A DNA stretch of 64,000 bases from Cyclobacteriaceae bacterium (GCA_019638285.1 JAHBUB010000001.1:236203-300202); one strand, 5' to 3'. Shown: positions 54,552 to 64,000, counted from the stretch's first letter. Numbers and translations: made by a program. Notes: generated from the sequence alone by a model not told the origin.

Positions 54552-55793
54552 ATGACGTCAAGAAGACAATTTATTAAAAAAGGGATTCTTCCCATAGCCC
54601 TCGGAGGTCTCAGCACAATTCCATTTACAAGCACCACTAAAAAGCCGGCCTTTGAGGAGTTAGCGCAAGCTTCTTCTGATGACGAGCTATTTGCGCTTGT
54701 GCGCGACCAGCTTCATGTGCCCAAGGGGAGAATCTATCTGAACACAGGCAGCCTGGGCCCCAGCCCAGTGGTAGTGACAGATGCTGTGAGCAATAAAATG
54801 CGTCAATTGGAAATGAATCCTGCCATCGAAAACTGGGGTGATTTGGGAAATCAAATGGAGCAGGTGAGAAACAAGGTGGCAGCGTTTATTAATGCGGATG
54901 TCGAGAACATTATACTTACCCGAAACACAACAGAAGGCTTGAGCCTGATAAGTCAATCTCTTAAACTGGCTAAAGGGGATGAAATACTGACTACCACCCA
55001 TGAACATGGAGGTGGAGAGATTGGATTGGAATACCTGGCCTTAACCCAGGGTGTAGTAATTAAAAAGTTACAGATGCCTGTTCCTGCTCCCTCAATAGAA
55101 GCAGTTGTTAAAGCGGTGGAAAGCAATATCACTTCTAAAACCAAAGTGGTAATGCTTAGCCATGTAAACACACTGACGGGTTTAAAGATGCCGTTCGATG
55201 AGATTTCAAAAATCACAAAACCAAAGGGCATTTTGTTGATTGCGGATGGAGCCCAGGCTCCAGGCCTCATAAGGGTAGACGTGAAGTCAATGGGAGTGGA
55301 TGCGTATGCTGCAAGTGGCCACAAGTGGATACTTGGGCCCAAAGAGACTGGATTTGTTTATTGGAGCAAAGAGCTCCAGCAGGAGATAAACCCTGTGTTT
55401 ACTTCCTCAGGATTTAGTAGTTATTCGGCTTCCTCAGGTACGAGAAACGCAGCCTTAATTTCCGGGCTTGGCGTGGCCATCGACTGGCATAATTTGATTG
55501 GGAAAGAAAAAATTGAAAACCGTTGCCTTGAACTAAAAACGTATTGCCTTTCTCGTTTGAAAGAGCTCAAGGGCATTGTGATCATTAGCCCGGAGGTTGG
55601 TTCGCTTTCTACCGGAATCGCAAGCTTCACGCTGAAAGAGGGAACGAATGGAATGATTGCGAGTGAACTGGCAAAAAAGGATATTATCGTCAAAGTATTG
55701 CCCAAGTACAATGGAATCAGGATATCCTGCCACATGTTTATTTCAAAGCCAGACATTGATAAATTTGTCTCGGCACTCTCTACTTTGGTATAG
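54552..55793 (+). CDS. Tat-exported class V aminotransferase-like PLP enzyme
   Basis: A 413-residue fold-type I PLP enzyme of the aminotransferase V / isopenicillin N epimerase group. The N-terminus SRRQFIKKG is a twin-arginine signal followed by a hydrophobic run, implying folded export to the periplasm. The PLP lysine is Lys258 in ASGHKWILGPKETG; the cofactor Asp lies in LIADGAQAPGL, and TRNTTEGL binds the phosphate. The substrate is unknown; epimerase or cysteine desulfurase-like activity is possible. It shares a bidirectional terminator with the convergent gene. Confidence 0.88.
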   Translation: MTSRRQFIKKGILPIALGGLSTIPFTSTTKKPAFEELAQASSDDELFALVRDQLHVPKGRIYLNTGSLGPSPVVVTDAVSNKMRQLEMNPAIENWGDLGNQMEQVRNKVAAFINADVENIILTRNTTEGLSLISQSLKLAKGDEILTTTHEHGGGEIGLEYLALTQGVVIKKLQMPVPAPSIEAVVKAVESNITSKTKVVMLSHVNTLTGLKMPFDEISKITKPKGILLIADGAQAPGLIRVDVKSMGVDAYAASGHKWILGPKETGFVYWSKELQQEINPVFTSSGFSSYSASSGTRNAALISGLGVAIDWHNLIGKEKIENRCLELKTYCLSRLKELKGIVIISPEVGSLSTGIASFTLKEGTNGMIASELAKKDIIVKVLPKYNGIRISCHMFISKPDIDKFVSALSTLV

Positions 55794-55881
55794 CCATTTT
55801 TATAGGATTGCCTCTCTTCAATCAATAAGAGAGGATGAGGTACTTATCCTATGATTAAAGAATTTAATCGCCCTTTATAAC

Positions 55882-55926
55882 AAAAGCCAGAAGCACACAA
55901 ATCAAATAGAGTGCCTCTGGCTTTTT
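55882..55926. terminator. Bidirectional terminator between convergent genes
   Basis: Arms 55882-55896 and 55911-55926 pair as AAAAGCCAGA-AGCAC with GTGC-C-TCTGGCTTTTT (one bulge). The flanking A- and T-runs make it usable from both strands. It stands between the aminotransferase (ending 55793) and the zinc-ribbon membrane protein gene (ending 55955). Confidence 0.75.
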
Positions 55927-55954
55927 CTTGTTAGAAAAATCTTTTTAAGTATAA

Positions 55955-56695
55955 CTAAGCCACATTAGCAGATAAGGCGGCAATGGTTACTTTTCTTATT
56001 TCTTTATGTCCACAAAAAGAGCACTTATAATGCTTGTGAAGAATCCCCGACTCACTGCTGGTAGGTGGTGTAATCACCTCTTCCGACACAATCTTGAGGG
56101 TATAATAACCACATTTTGGACACTCTTCTGTCTGTAAATAGTCAAAATACTTTTCAATTTTCTTATGACCTGTTTTTTCGTCTATCCACACGTCATAGTC
56201 CACAGAGTGTACTAAACTTTCTTCTTCAGCGATCATATGTTCTTCCAAATGCTCATCTTCTTCTTCTTCACTTAGCCTTCGCATTTTATTTCCTTCCGGA
56301 GAAATACGAGGGATGTTTCTGATGCGATCTAAACGCTTCATCAAAAAGCGAGGATAGTAGATATTGACGGTGCTGTTGGTGAAGAGGTACGCAATAATCG
56401 CAAAAATACCCGTAACAATTAATCGAACATAAATAAGCCACTCATAGCGTGAAGCCACAGTGGCGGTGCCCACTGAATTGAGAAAGATGCAAAAGCCAAT
56501 AACGACCGCCAGTAAGGCATACCAAAAGAACCTTATTTCGTTTGTGCTTACATAATCATATCTCTCCTTGGGATCTTTTATTAAGGAGATGATAACATTA
56601 TAAACAAGGAAAATAAGGAGACCAATACCGAAGAAAATTGCACTTCCAAGGGTCATGTAATGATCCCATGCAGCTAAGTAAGTTGTTTTATCCAT
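55955..56695 (-). CDS. Membrane protein with C-terminal zinc ribbon
   Basis: About 246 residues: three transmembrane helices (about 15-40, 55-75, 85-105), an acidic cytosolic linker (EEEEDEHLEEH), then a zinc ribbon made of CPKC and CSFC pairs. All four cysteines are present. Family and function unknown; a relay or assembly role is speculation. ATG at 56695 is preferred to the in-frame TTG at 56716. A promoter-like arrangement with an inverted repeat lies just upstream, and a bidirectional terminator lies downstream. Confidence 0.75.
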   Translation of the reverse strand: MDKTTYLAAWDHYMTLGSAIFFGIGLLIFLVYNVIISLIKDPKERYDYVSTNEIRFFWYALLAVVIGFCIFLNSVGTATVASRYEWLIYVRLIVTGIFAIIAYLFTNSTVNIYYPRFLMKRLDRIRNIPRISPEGNKMRRLSEEEEDEHLEEHMIAEEESLVHSVDYDVWIDEKTGHKKIEKYFDYLQTEECPKCGYYTLKIVSEEVITPPTSSESGILHKHYKCSFCGHKEIRKVTIAALSANVA

Positions 56696-56716
56696 GGTAG
56701 ATTGATTATTAAACAA

Positions 56717-56747
56717 TAAATATAAATATTATTGAACTCCCGTTCAA
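56717..56747 (-). promoter_or_regulatory. Candidate promoter with inverted repeat over the -33 box
   Basis: On the minus strand TTG at 56747-56745 and TATATTTA at 56724-56717 (one mismatch to TAnnTTTG) are 20 bases apart. The TTG is part of a perfect inverted repeat TTGAAC-4 bases-GTTCAA (56732-56747), a possible operator. The zinc-ribbon gene starts at 56695. Confidence 0.45.
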
Positions 56748-56784
56748 GTAGTATTAAAGCATTAAAAAGCCATATTTATTGGGT

Positions 56785-58884
56785 TTAAGGTTTTTGATTC
56801 TTTGGTATCTGTTTGAGGGCCTGCTTTACGCCTGGCACCGGTAGTTTACAGGTTTTGTTAAAGCAAACATAAAGCGTTGCCTGTTGACCATCCGGGTTTG
56901 TCTTTTCTGCTAAAAGGGGCAGGCTGCTTTGGGAACTTGTTCCCATCAGCAAGCTAAAGGGCAGGTAATTTATTCTTAATTCTTTGGCGACTGTCTTTAG
57001 CTTTGGACTCACCACTACAATTTCAGCCATCGGAGATGTCATTTCACTATAAAGTATCGCCCAATGCGACATATAGGCGGGTTCTCCTATAATGAGTTCG
57101 CTAATCTCAGCGACCATCTTGTGTGCTTGTGATTGATATTCGGCATTATCGAGAATTATTCCCAGATGGAATAAGTTGCGCGCCATGACCCCATTGGAAG
57201 AAGGGATTACGTTGTCGAATATTTCTTTTTTTTGGGCTATTAATTTTTCAGCTTTATTTCCTGAAAAGTGAAAATAACCTTCCTTCGAATCGTAAAAATG
57301 AGACTGGACGTAGTCGGTCCATTTATCAGCTTTTGTTAACCATGCCTCATCAAAAGTACTTTGATATAAGGATGTATAGGCCTGTATGAGAAAGGCGTAG
57401 TCCTCTAAAAATCCTTCTGTGGGTGATCGCTTTCCTTTATAAGACCGGTGTACTTTTTCATCGATGAGATTTTTTTCAAGAAACTGCATATTATTGATGG
57501 CCAGCTCCAAAAATGCATCATCCCCAAAAGCAGAATAAGCGTCCAATAAACCCTGTATGGTCATCGCGTTCCACCCTGTCAGCACTTTGTCATCCAATCC
57601 GGGCTTTGTTCTTTTTTCGCGTTCGTTAAACAGCTTTTCCTTAGCGACTCCAAGTGCTGTGTGAAGTTGTTGGGCAGTAAGTTGATGCTTTTTTAAAAAA
57701 TCGTTCTCCCATTCCTCAATGAACAGGATATTGTTGCCATGCTCCCAATTGCCACTGTCAGCGAGTGAATAGTAATCAGCAAGCCATTCCGGTTGATGTT
57801 GAGTAATATTTTCTAATTCTGATTTTGTCCAAACATAATACTTGCCTTCCACACCTTCGCTGTCTGCATCCAGGGCAGAATAAAACCCACCCTCTTCACT
57901 CGTCATTTCCCGCTTGAGCCAATTTACTGTTTCGTAAACTACGCGCTTATAAAAATTATCATGGGTAATTTGATAGGCTTCCGCATAAAGGCTCAATAAT
58001 TGTGCATTGTCGTAAAGCATTTTTTCGAAGTGAGGCGCAAACCACTTTCCATCCACAGAATAGCGGGCAAAGCCACCACCGACCTGATCGTACAGTCCGC
58101 CCATTGCCATTTTCTTTAGGGTGAGCTCCACCATCTCCAGTGCGTGCTGGTTTTTTGTTTTTATATAATGCCGAAGCAAGAAAAGCCATTGCGTGGGCAT
58201 AACAAATTTTGGTGCTTTATCAAACCCGCCCCATTGGTTATCAAATTTAGAGGCCATCGACTGGTACATGGCTTCCATCCCCTGATCTGTGAATTCCGGA
58301 TTTTTATCCGATTGTCTAAAGCGATCCAGGTCACTGGCGGTCAATTTTCGCGCAAGGTCATCCGCAGACTTATTGACATCACCCCGTCTTTCTTTATAGA
58401 CTTTTGAAATCTGTAACAACAATTGCGACCAGTTGGCGGGTGGAAAATAGGTGCCACCATAAAATGGCTTTTGGTCAGGTGTAATAAAAACGTTCAATGG
58501 CCAGCCTCCATTCATTCCCATGGCCTGCACGGCATCCATATAGATTTGGTCAATATCTGGACGCTCTTCCCTGTCCACTTTTATGCTCACAAAATTCTCA
58601 TTCATGATGGCAGCAACATCTTCGTTTTCAAAAGATTCGTGCTCCATCACGTGACACCAATGGCAGGAAGAATAGCCAATGCTCACTAAAATGGGTTTGT
58701 CTTCTTTTCTTGCCTTTGTCAATGCTTCTTCTCCCCACTCATACCAGTCTACGGGATTGTGGGCATGCTGAAGTAAATAAGGACTGGTGGCATGGATCAA
58801 TCGATTGGTTTTCTTGTCGTCATGTTGCATACTGCATCCTGCGTTTAGAGCGATGATAAGTAGAATGGCTTTGCCTATTCTCAT
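56785..58884 (-). CDS. DUF255 thioredoxin-domain lipoprotein (YyaL/SSP411-like)
   Basis: A 699-residue protein with the YyaL layout: a DUF255 thioredoxin-like domain (about 25-185) and an (alpha/alpha)6-barrel resembling N-acylglucosamine 2-epimerase (about 190-690). The redox motif is Cys74-HW-Cys77 in [18 protein letters not shown]. The N-terminus IALNAGC looks like a lipobox with Cys17, which would place it in the envelope. The reaction is unknown. Encoded 15 bases after the GSCFA gene, so the two are probably cotranscribed. Confidence 0.9.
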   Translation of the reverse strand: MRIGKAILLIIALNAGCSMQHDDKKTNRLIHATSPYLLQHAHNPVDWYEWGEEALTKARKEDKPILVSIGYSSCHWCHVMEHESFENEDVAAIMNENFVSIKVDREERPDIDQIYMDAVQAMGMNGGWPLNVFITPDQKPFYGGTYFPPANWSQLLLQISKVYKERRGDVNKSADDLARKLTASDLDRFRQSDKNPEFTDQGMEAMYQSMASKFDNQWGGFDKAPKFVMPTQWLFLLRHYIKTKNQHALEMVELTLKKMAMGGLYDQVGGGFARYSVDGKWFAPHFEKMLYDNAQLLSLYAEAYQITHDNFYKRVVYETVNWLKREMTSEEGGFYSALDADSEGVEGKYYVWTKSELENITQHQPEWLADYYSLADSGNWEHGNNILFIEEWENDFLKKHQLTAQQLHTALGVAKEKLFNEREKRTKPGLDDKVLTGWNAMTIQGLLDAYSAFGDDAFLELAINNMQFLEKNLIDEKVHRSYKGKRSPTEGFLEDYAFLIQAYTSLYQSTFDEAWLTKADKWTDYVQSHFYDSKEGYFHFSGNKAEKLIAQKKEIFDNVIPSSNGVMARNLFHLGIILDNAEYQSQAHKMVAEISELIIGEPAYMSHWAILYSEMTSPMAEIVVVSPKLKTVAKELRINYLPFSLLMGTSSQSSLPLLAEKTNPDGQQATLYVCFNKTCKLPVPGVKQALKQIPKNQKP

Positions 58885-58899
58885 AAGCGTTCAATGAGA

Positions 58900-59880
58900 T
58901 CAACCCTTCAGTTGGTTTTTTACCTGGCTTATCTCCTTATCAACATTTATGAGGCGTTTAAGTTCTTCCAATTTTGACAATAGGTTGGCAAGAAATTTTT
59001 GGTGAACAGCCGAAGTAGGATGGTAAGGTCGGTGAGCCAGAGCCTTTGTTATTTCGGCCCATTGCTTTACGAAAGTAGAGGTATCTTTTGTGAAATACCT
59101 TTCTCCAAAAAAGCGCCAGATGTAATCAATGGCCTCGGCTGTTGGGTGCAACCTATCGCGATCATAAAACCGATAATCGCGCAAATCATCCAACATGATT
59201 TCATAGGCGGGAAAATAGGTTACCTGGGGGTACATTTCACTGAGGGTGTGGCACGAAAGCCTAAGGATGGACTTACTCACCGCATTGAGTTCCAGTGAGT
59301 CTTTAAGATGCCGGACAGGACTGAGGGTGAGAATGATTTTGATACTGGGATTAATAGAAATCAGTTGCTGATAGAAGTCTTGAAATGATTCAAGAATTTT
59401 CTTTTGAGTGAGCAGTTGCTTGTTGAATTGTGTAGAAGGAATCTTATGACAGTTGGATACTATTTCTCCATTGTCTTTGCGCTCATATACCCAGGACGTA
59501 CCGTAAGTAATGATAAGGACAGCAGCGGACTTAATAAACGCGTGACCCTTGGCGATGGCATTGGCAAGATGGTGTGGCAGATTGCTTTGATCGAGCGTAG
59601 AAAAAGAAGAGTGGAAGTCGTAATTGAAATGGGTTTCGTTAATTTTTCCATAGCTGTCAACAGAGGGCAATTCATTATGGATAGCATATTGTAACACTTT
59701 ATGGATAGAAATAGGGTTGTAGGAAGTACCAAATGGGTTAATCAATACATTGAACTTGTGTTTTTGAAGCAATAGCCCCAGGTTGTCAGCAAAGCACGAA
59801 CCCATCGTAAAGCAACCACCGTGTAATCCAATAGGGAAAGAGGAGCGCGTATTGGACAGAACTGTTCGAAAAGTATCCAT
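58900..59880 (-). CDS. GSCFA family protein
   Basis: A 326-residue protein of the GSCFA family, named for the motif present here at residues 27-31 (MGSCFADN). The motif and the later DRLHPTAEAIDYIW resemble SGNH/GDSL hydrolase blocks I and V (Ser28, His near 243), so an esterase activity is likely but unproven. No signal peptide. Common in Bacteroidota and alphaproteobacteria. The DUF255 lipoprotein gene follows closely. Confidence 0.92.
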   Translation of the reverse strand: MDTFRTVLSNTRSSFPIGLHGGCFTMGSCFADNLGLLLQKHKFNVLINPFGTSYNPISIHKVLQYAIHNELPSVDSYGKINETHFNYDFHSSFSTLDQSNLPHHLANAIAKGHAFIKSAAVLIITYGTSWVYERKDNGEIVSNCHKIPSTQFNKQLLTQKKILESFQDFYQQLISINPSIKIILTLSPVRHLKDSLELNAVSKSILRLSCHTLSEMYPQVTYFPAYEIMLDDLRDYRFYDRDRLHPTAEAIDYIWRFFGERYFTKDTSTFVKQWAEITKALAHRPYHPTSAVHQKFLANLLSKLEELKRLINVDKEISQVKNQLKG

Positions 59881-59979
59881 GGAGTAAAGTTATTCTTATC
59901 AATGCTTTTTCAGACAGGGAGAACCATTAATTTTAGGGATTGCAAGTTGAATCATTGAATAAGTTGTAAAGTAATAACA

Positions 59980-60756
59980 ATGGCCATCAAAAAATTTATC
60001 TCTTGGAACGTCAACGGTATAAGGGCTACCATTAAAAAGGATTTTGTAAAGGACATGCGCGAACTCGCCCCGGATATTTTGTGCCTACAAGAGACCAAGG
60101 CTTCTGCAGAAGAAGCAAAGGCAACGTTGGAGATTATGGATGAATACAAGATATACACCAATTCTTCAAAGGCAAGAAAAGGTTATTCAGGCACTGCCAT
60201 CCTTACCAAAGAGGAACCCGTGCAGGTAACTTATGATTTGGGTATAGAAATACATGATCAGGAAGGAAGAGTAATAACGGCCGAGTTCAACCAGTTTTTT
60301 ATTACTACCGTGTACACCCCCAATTCGGGAGCCGATCTTGCCAGATTAGATTACAGAGAAACCTGGGACAAGGCATTTTTGGATTATATCTTATGGCTCA
60401 ATAAGCGAAAGCCGGTGCTGGTATGTGGCGACCTCAATGTGGCCCACCACGACATTGATATTGCACGCGCCAAGGATAACTACAATAAATCAGCGGGCTA
60501 TACACAACGAGAGATAGATGGCTTCCAGCGTTTTGTGGATGCAGGATTTGTAGACACGTTTCGTCATTTTCACCCAAAGGACGAAGTGTATACTTATTGG
60601 AATTATGTCACCAATGGCAGGGCGAGGAATGTAGGCTGGCGCATTGATTACTTTATGGCAAGCGAAAGAATTTTACCTGCCGTTAAAAGTGCGGCCATTC
60701 ACAACGAAGTATACGGCTCGGATCACTGCCCGGTAAGTGTGGAAATAGAGGTTTAA
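59980..60756 (+). CDS. xth: Exodeoxyribonuclease III
   Basis: A 258-residue AP endonuclease of the exonuclease III/EEP family for base-excision repair. Motifs: ISWNVNGIRA, LCLQETKA (metal-binding Glu38), TVYTPNSG, GDLNVAHHDID, WRIDYFMAS and GSDHCPVSVE at the C-terminus. All catalytic blocks are present. The start is ATG at 59980. It is divergent from GSCFA and convergent with the TIG lipoprotein gene. Monocistronic by position. Confidence 0.95.
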   Translation: MAIKKFISWNVNGIRATIKKDFVKDMRELAPDILCLQETKASAEEAKATLEIMDEYKIYTNSSKARKGYSGTAILTKEEPVQVTYDLGIEIHDQEGRVITAEFNQFFITTVYTPNSGADLARLDYRETWDKAFLDYILWLNKRKPVLVCGDLNVAHHDIDIARAKDNYNKSAGYTQREIDGFQRFVDAGFVDTFRHFHPKDEVYTYWNYVTNGRARNVGWRIDYFMASERILPAVKSAAIHNEVYGSDHCPVSVEIEV

Positions 60757-60800
60757 CAAATTATTATATTGTTGTTTAACAAATCAACAAATCAATTTTT

Positions 60801-61949
60801 CTAAATAATCTCAATATCAAATGGGAATTCCCATTGAAGAACTTGAATTAAAATTGATTGGTGTCCTTTGTTACTTGCTTTTGGAATCTGTACTTTTATC
60901 TGAGTTTCTGAAGTGCTAATTTTCTTCAATGTAATCATGGAACCATGACCTACAAGGGATACAAGAATTGATTCTTCCGAACAGAAGGGAATGTTATTTC
61001 CATTGATTGTAATGATATCACCAGGGGTTACTTTTGTAGCGCTTAGGGTTGTAAAAATTGGGAAGAGTGGGAGATTGTAATAAAATTGATAATAATTTAC
61101 TTTTGGGCCAATTTTATGACGGATTGAAGAAGTCCCTCCTGAATAAATCAATGGAAGGTAAAATTGAATTTTAGTTTTTGTAGCACTCAGTAATTTTGCT
61201 GCTCTCCCATCAATACTTATTTCATTGAAATCTACTCCATTGCCAAAATTTTTTCCTTCTACGGTAATGATGTCGCATGCAGTTCCAACCTTAGGATAAT
61301 GATCCGAATAACTCGGGAAAAGAAGCACAAATGGATCATTTGATTCCCAGTAATAAGGATAAGAGCTAAAGGATATATGGCCTTCACTTTCAGCACGAAC
61401 TTGGATACTTGAATTTCCTCCATTTATGATTGGTAGCTTAAAATAATTGTCAGTTCTTATGTCGCTTATAGCGTTATTGGCACTTAGGTTTTCTCCAAAA
61501 ATGGTAATTGTATCTCCTGGTACTCCGGATGTTGGGATAAACCCTTCTACAATTGGTGTAAGCGCATTTTTTGGTTTTATAATAATTGTATTGCCATAAA
61601 CAATTTCCTTTTTTGTTTTTGCATAGGCTCTTATATAGTAATCAAAATCAGCATTAAACCCATATTTTGTTTTGGCACTGAATGACTCACCACTTAATGG
61701 ACCAAGAGAAATTTGATCATAAAGGCCGGGTGTTACTTCTGTGCTTAAATTCCATATAAAACCATGATCAACAACTTTTAAATCAGAATGCCGAGTAATG
61801 ATGCCTTCGAAGTTAAACTCTTCATCATTCGTAATCGAAACCCCAAGTGTTTCCACAGAGGGGTGTAATCTAGTGTCAGAATCACTATAATCGCATGAAA
61901 CTACTAGTACAAGGAAGCAAATATTGACTGTAGTAGTTAATTTATTCAT
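60801..61949 (-). CDS. IPT/TIG-domain lipoprotein
   Basis: A 382-residue lipoprotein: the leader ends in LVVSC, with Cys19 lipidated. An Ig-like region (about 25-130) precedes three IPT/TIG repeats, recognisable from GDTITIFGENLS, CDIITVEGKNFG and GDIITINGNNIP. Such proteins are surface-exposed binding modules, often for polysaccharides; the ligand is unknown. It starts 4 bases after the upstream gene's stop, in a unit with the barrel protein and murA. Base composition is visibly more A/T-rich than that of its neighbours. Confidence 0.85.
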   Translation of the reverse strand: MNKLTTTVNICFLVLVVSCDYSDSDTRLHPSVETLGVSITNDEEFNFEGIITRHSDLKVVDHGFIWNLSTEVTPGLYDQISLGPLSGESFSAKTKYGFNADFDYYIRAYAKTKKEIVYGNTIIIKPKNALTPIVEGFIPTSGVPGDTITIFGENLSANNAISDIRTDNYFKLPIINGGNSSIQVRAESEGHISFSSYPYYWESNDPFVLLFPSYSDHYPKVGTACDIITVEGKNFGNGVDFNEISIDGRAAKLLSATKTKIQFYLPLIYSGGTSSIRHKIGPKVNYYQFYYNLPLFPIFTTLSATKVTPGDIITINGNNIPFCSEESILVSLVGHGSMITLKKISTSETQIKVQIPKASNKGHQSILIQVLQWEFPFDIEII

Positions 61950-61953
61950 ATTA

Positions 61954-63177
61954 TTATAATGAAAGCCTTAGCCCAAAAGAAATATATGAATTTTTATTCT
62001 TAGCTCCAGTATCATTTTTTGTGGTTATGGGGATGCTCTTCCTTCCAACTTGCATATCAAAGAATATATCTCGATCTCTGTTGTTTGGAAACTCAAAGCC
62101 CAAGCCAATGGACTGAGTAAAATTAAGATTATTCGCCTTAAACGGTTCCTCTGCTGAGGTATAGAATATGTTGTTGTATCCAACTTCACGGATTCGACTG
62201 GATTCTGATCTCAATCTAAGAATTGGCGTTAATTCGAATAGTGAAGATATATTAAACTTACTGTTTAATGATACTAATGGAATTCTAAATTGAAATGGCA
62301 TTCTGATATTTAATAACCTTAACTTGATCTCATTGGACTCCATTGAATCTTGAGCGAGGGAGATTTCGTTGTAGGTTTTAAAATTTTCTTGAATAACATT
62401 GATTTCATTTATAAATACCACTTTTCGGAACCTATTCCCTAATTCCTTAGAATAGTATAGCCCAATTGAAGGACTTATTGCTGTTAAAAATGTTTTGGTT
62501 GCAAAGGTATTTTCCTGGTTAGTTGATTTTAATTTAAATCGACTTAACTCATAACCTACCCTAATTCCGAAATGAGTCTCTGATTGAGGCTTAATTTGTG
62601 GTATAATTTTATGTTGAGCACCTAAGCAATCATTGTACAAGGATACCAATGAACTCAAATCTTTTTGATTGACCTCGGTTTTGTGAATTACAGGGGTAAT
62701 GGTTTTGCAGTTAGACATTTCTTGAAGAAGGGCTAAAATGTATTCCTTTGACTCAACTAACTCCAAATTATTATTAGGTTTCCTTCCTGGCTTTTTGGAA
62801 TTGATTTGAGTCATTTCTTTATGTCTTTCTAAAAAATAGGTTTTACTCGCTAGATCATAAAAAAGAGATGCGCTATCACCTAAGACGACTTGTTGAAAAA
62901 AATGAGTCGAATTATCTAAGTTACTTTGTACTGCAACGGATGTAAAAGATGCACCATTCGAGAAATAGAACCCTTCAATTTTTGAAGGGCTTAGGTATTG
63001 TAAATTGGATGTGTTTTTGAAAATGACCACATCCTTGCCGGGGTGATAGCCAACTTTGCCTTGAATAGTATCACCACCCAGAAGAATACCCCCATCAAAA
63101 TATCGGATACCGGGATGATTTCGCTGTGCCAGACTAATAGTTGGAAGTGTAATCAGTAATATGATTAGGGATTTCAT
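61954..63177 (-). CDS. Exported protein with probable outer-membrane barrel
   Basis: A 407-residue protein with a signal peptide ending in ISLAQ. A small N-terminal module (DGGILLGGDTIQGKVGYH, about 27-70) recurs in the 48472-49092 protein. A central helical part contains a conserved Cys pair, and from about residue 205 amphipathic strands with outer-membrane-type spacing end in FGLRLSL, suggesting a porin-family beta-barrel domain. Function unknown. Its ATG overlaps the murA stop by 4 bases. Confidence 0.75.
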   Translation of the reverse strand: MKSLIILLITLPTISLAQRNHPGIRYFDGGILLGGDTIQGKVGYHPGKDVVIFKNTSNLQYLSPSKIEGFYFSNGASFTSVAVQSNLDNSTHFFQQVVLGDSASLFYDLASKTYFLERHKEMTQINSKKPGRKPNNNLELVESKEYILALLQEMSNCKTITPVIHKTEVNQKDLSSLVSLYNDCLGAQHKIIPQIKPQSETHFGIRVGYELSRFKLKSTNQENTFATKTFLTAISPSIGLYYSKELGNRFRKVVFINEINVIQENFKTYNEISLAQDSMESNEIKLRLLNIRMPFQFRIPLVSLNSKFNISSLFELTPILRLRSESSRIREVGYNNIFYTSAEEPFKANNLNFTQSIGLGFEFPNNRDRDIFFDMQVGRKSIPITTKNDTGAKNKNSYISFGLRLSL

Positions 63178-64000
63178 ATTCTCTCAATGTCAGCTCCAAG
63201 CTTTTTTAACCTTCCTTCAATATCCTGATAACCGCGATCGATCTGATCAATATTAGAAATGGTGCTTTCACCCTGCGCAGACAAAGCTGCGATAAGTAAC
63301 GCCACCCCGGCCCTGATATCAGGAGAGGACATGCTGATGCCGCGAAGCGGTTGTTTGCGGTTCAGTCCGATCACAGTGGCGCGGTGCGGGTCGCACAAAA
63401 TAATCTGAGCACCCATATCAATAAGTTTGTCCACAAAGAAGAGCCGACTCTCAAACATTTTTTGATGAATAAGTACTGTTCCCTTGGCTTGTGTACAAAT
63501 CACCAGGATAACACTTAAAAGATCGGGTGTAAGCCCCGGCCAAGGGGCATCGGCAATATTTAAAATAGATCCATCAATAAAGGTATCTATCTCATATTGT
63601 TCGTGTACAGGGATATGAATATCATCTCCCTGAATTTCCAATTTTATTCCAAGTCTTCTGAAGGTGTCAGGAATTAAACCCAACATGTCCACACGACAAT
63701 TTTTAACGGTAATGTCCGATTGTGTCATGGCGGCAAGGCCTATGAAACTCCCGATTTCTATCATGTCGGGGAGAAGCCTATGTTCTGTACCCGAAAGTTT
63801 TTCTACGCCTTGGATGGTAAGCAGGTTAGAGCCAACTCCTGTGATCTTAGCACCCATCCGGTTGAGCATCTGACACAGTTGTTGAAGATAGGGTTCGCAG
63901 GCAGCATTGTAGATGGTGGTTTCCCCTTTGGCCAATACAGCCGCCATCACAATGTTGGCAGTTCCGGTTACAGAAGCCTCATCCAACAACATATAATTGC
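63174..64000 (-). CDS. murA: UDP-N-acetylglucosamine 1-carboxyvinyltransferase MurA (C-terminal part)
   Basis: About 275 residues of the C-terminal part of MurA, which makes the first committed peptidoglycan precursor. The gene runs off the right edge, so its start is not in the window; the Met at 63992 is internal. Visible motifs are DEASVTGTANIVMAA, AACEPYLQQLC, DMIEIGSFIGLAA and PDIRAGVALLIAAL. The catalytic loop Cys lies upstream of the visible part and cannot be checked. The stop overlaps the next gene by 4 bases. Confidence 0.95.
   Translation of the reverse strand, partial: NYMLLDEASVTGTANIVMAAVLAKGETTIYNAACEPYLQQLCQMLNRMGAKITGVGSNLLTIQGVEKLSGTEHRLLPDMIEIGSFIGLAAMTQSDITVKNCRVDMLGLIPDTFRRLGIKLEIQGDDIHIPVHEQYEIDTFIDGSILNIADAPWPGLTPDLLSVILVICTQAKGTVLIHQKMFESRLFFVDKLIDMGAQIILCDPHRATVIGLNRKQPLRGISMSSPDIRAGVALLIAALSAQGESTISNIDQIDRGYQDIEGRLKKLGADIERI

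Noticed and set aside
1-64000. CRISPR array, prophage, integron, rRNA operon or defence island
   Set aside because: No spaced direct repeats, phage structural genes, integrase or rRNA stretch seen; apart from the RAYT and the toxin-antitoxin pair the genes are envelope and housekeeping functions.

Overview
The window is a chromosomal segment of a member of the Bacteroidota, most likely order Cytophagales. The evidence is secreted proteins with type IX secretion (T9SS) C-terminal sorting domains of both type A and type B, a GSCFA-domain protein, a secreted SBBP/PKD protein with a gliding-motility-type C-terminus, the Bacteroidota form of MiaE, and many TAnnTTTG (-7) promoter boxes with no obvious Shine-Dalgarno sites. 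The cell is Gram-negative: it carries lpxK for lipid A, an outer-membrane porin, and murA and ddl for peptidoglycan. Species cannot be decided from the sequence alone.

Layout. 1-9 kb: a histidine phosphatase; a minus-strand operon of a Nif3-like protein, a coiled-coil protein with a degenerate zinc ribbon, and a TPR protein; facing it the plus-strand unit lpxK, porin, miaE; then a secreted protein usually misnamed asparagine synthetase B. 9-13.8 kb: an ABC permease, an S9 peptidase, an SGNH hydrolase and a YdeI-like protein. 13.9-18.3 kb is the only accessory stretch. It holds an ABC-type permease interrupted by one in-frame TGA, a REP-associated transposase (RAYT) flanked by paired palindromes, a PadR regulator, and a YefM/YoeB toxin-antitoxin pair with a clear operator. 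18.3-29.2 kb: a metallo-beta-lactamase-fold hydrolase, a tesA-like esterase divergent from an ABC transporter (the E. coli tesA-ybbAP arrangement), a T9SS cargo protein, a rhodanese lipoprotein and an LtaS-like phosphoglycerol transferase. 29.2-34.5 kb: DUF2062, YdcF and a large TerB/FHA/ABCG-like fusion, then a lipoprotein.

34.8-45.1 kb: a CAT-anticodon tRNA, a YihX-like phosphatase, a site-2 protease, and a minus-strand chain of ddl, a stand-alone PASTA protein and a T9SS protein; then a secreted M43 metalloprotease, and NifU with Mrp for Fe-S clusters. 45.2-49.9 kb: dnaG (all four zinc ligands missing), ribBA, a small secreted protein, surE. 50-64 kb: an MG2/TonB-plug protein, priA, a Tat-exported aminotransferase, a zinc-ribbon membrane protein, a DUF255 thioredoxin-like lipoprotein, GSCFA, exonuclease III, a TIG lipoprotein, an outer-membrane-type barrel protein, and the C-terminal part of murA running off the right edge.

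Most genes are envelope biogenesis and housekeeping. I found no CRISPR array, prophage, rRNA or obvious new defence island. The best leads are the DnaG without zinc ligands, the RAYT/REP module sitting inside a decaying PadR-permease locus, the YefM-type operator with an embedded Bacteroidota promoter, and the face-to-face promoter boxes between the Nif3 and lpxK genes.
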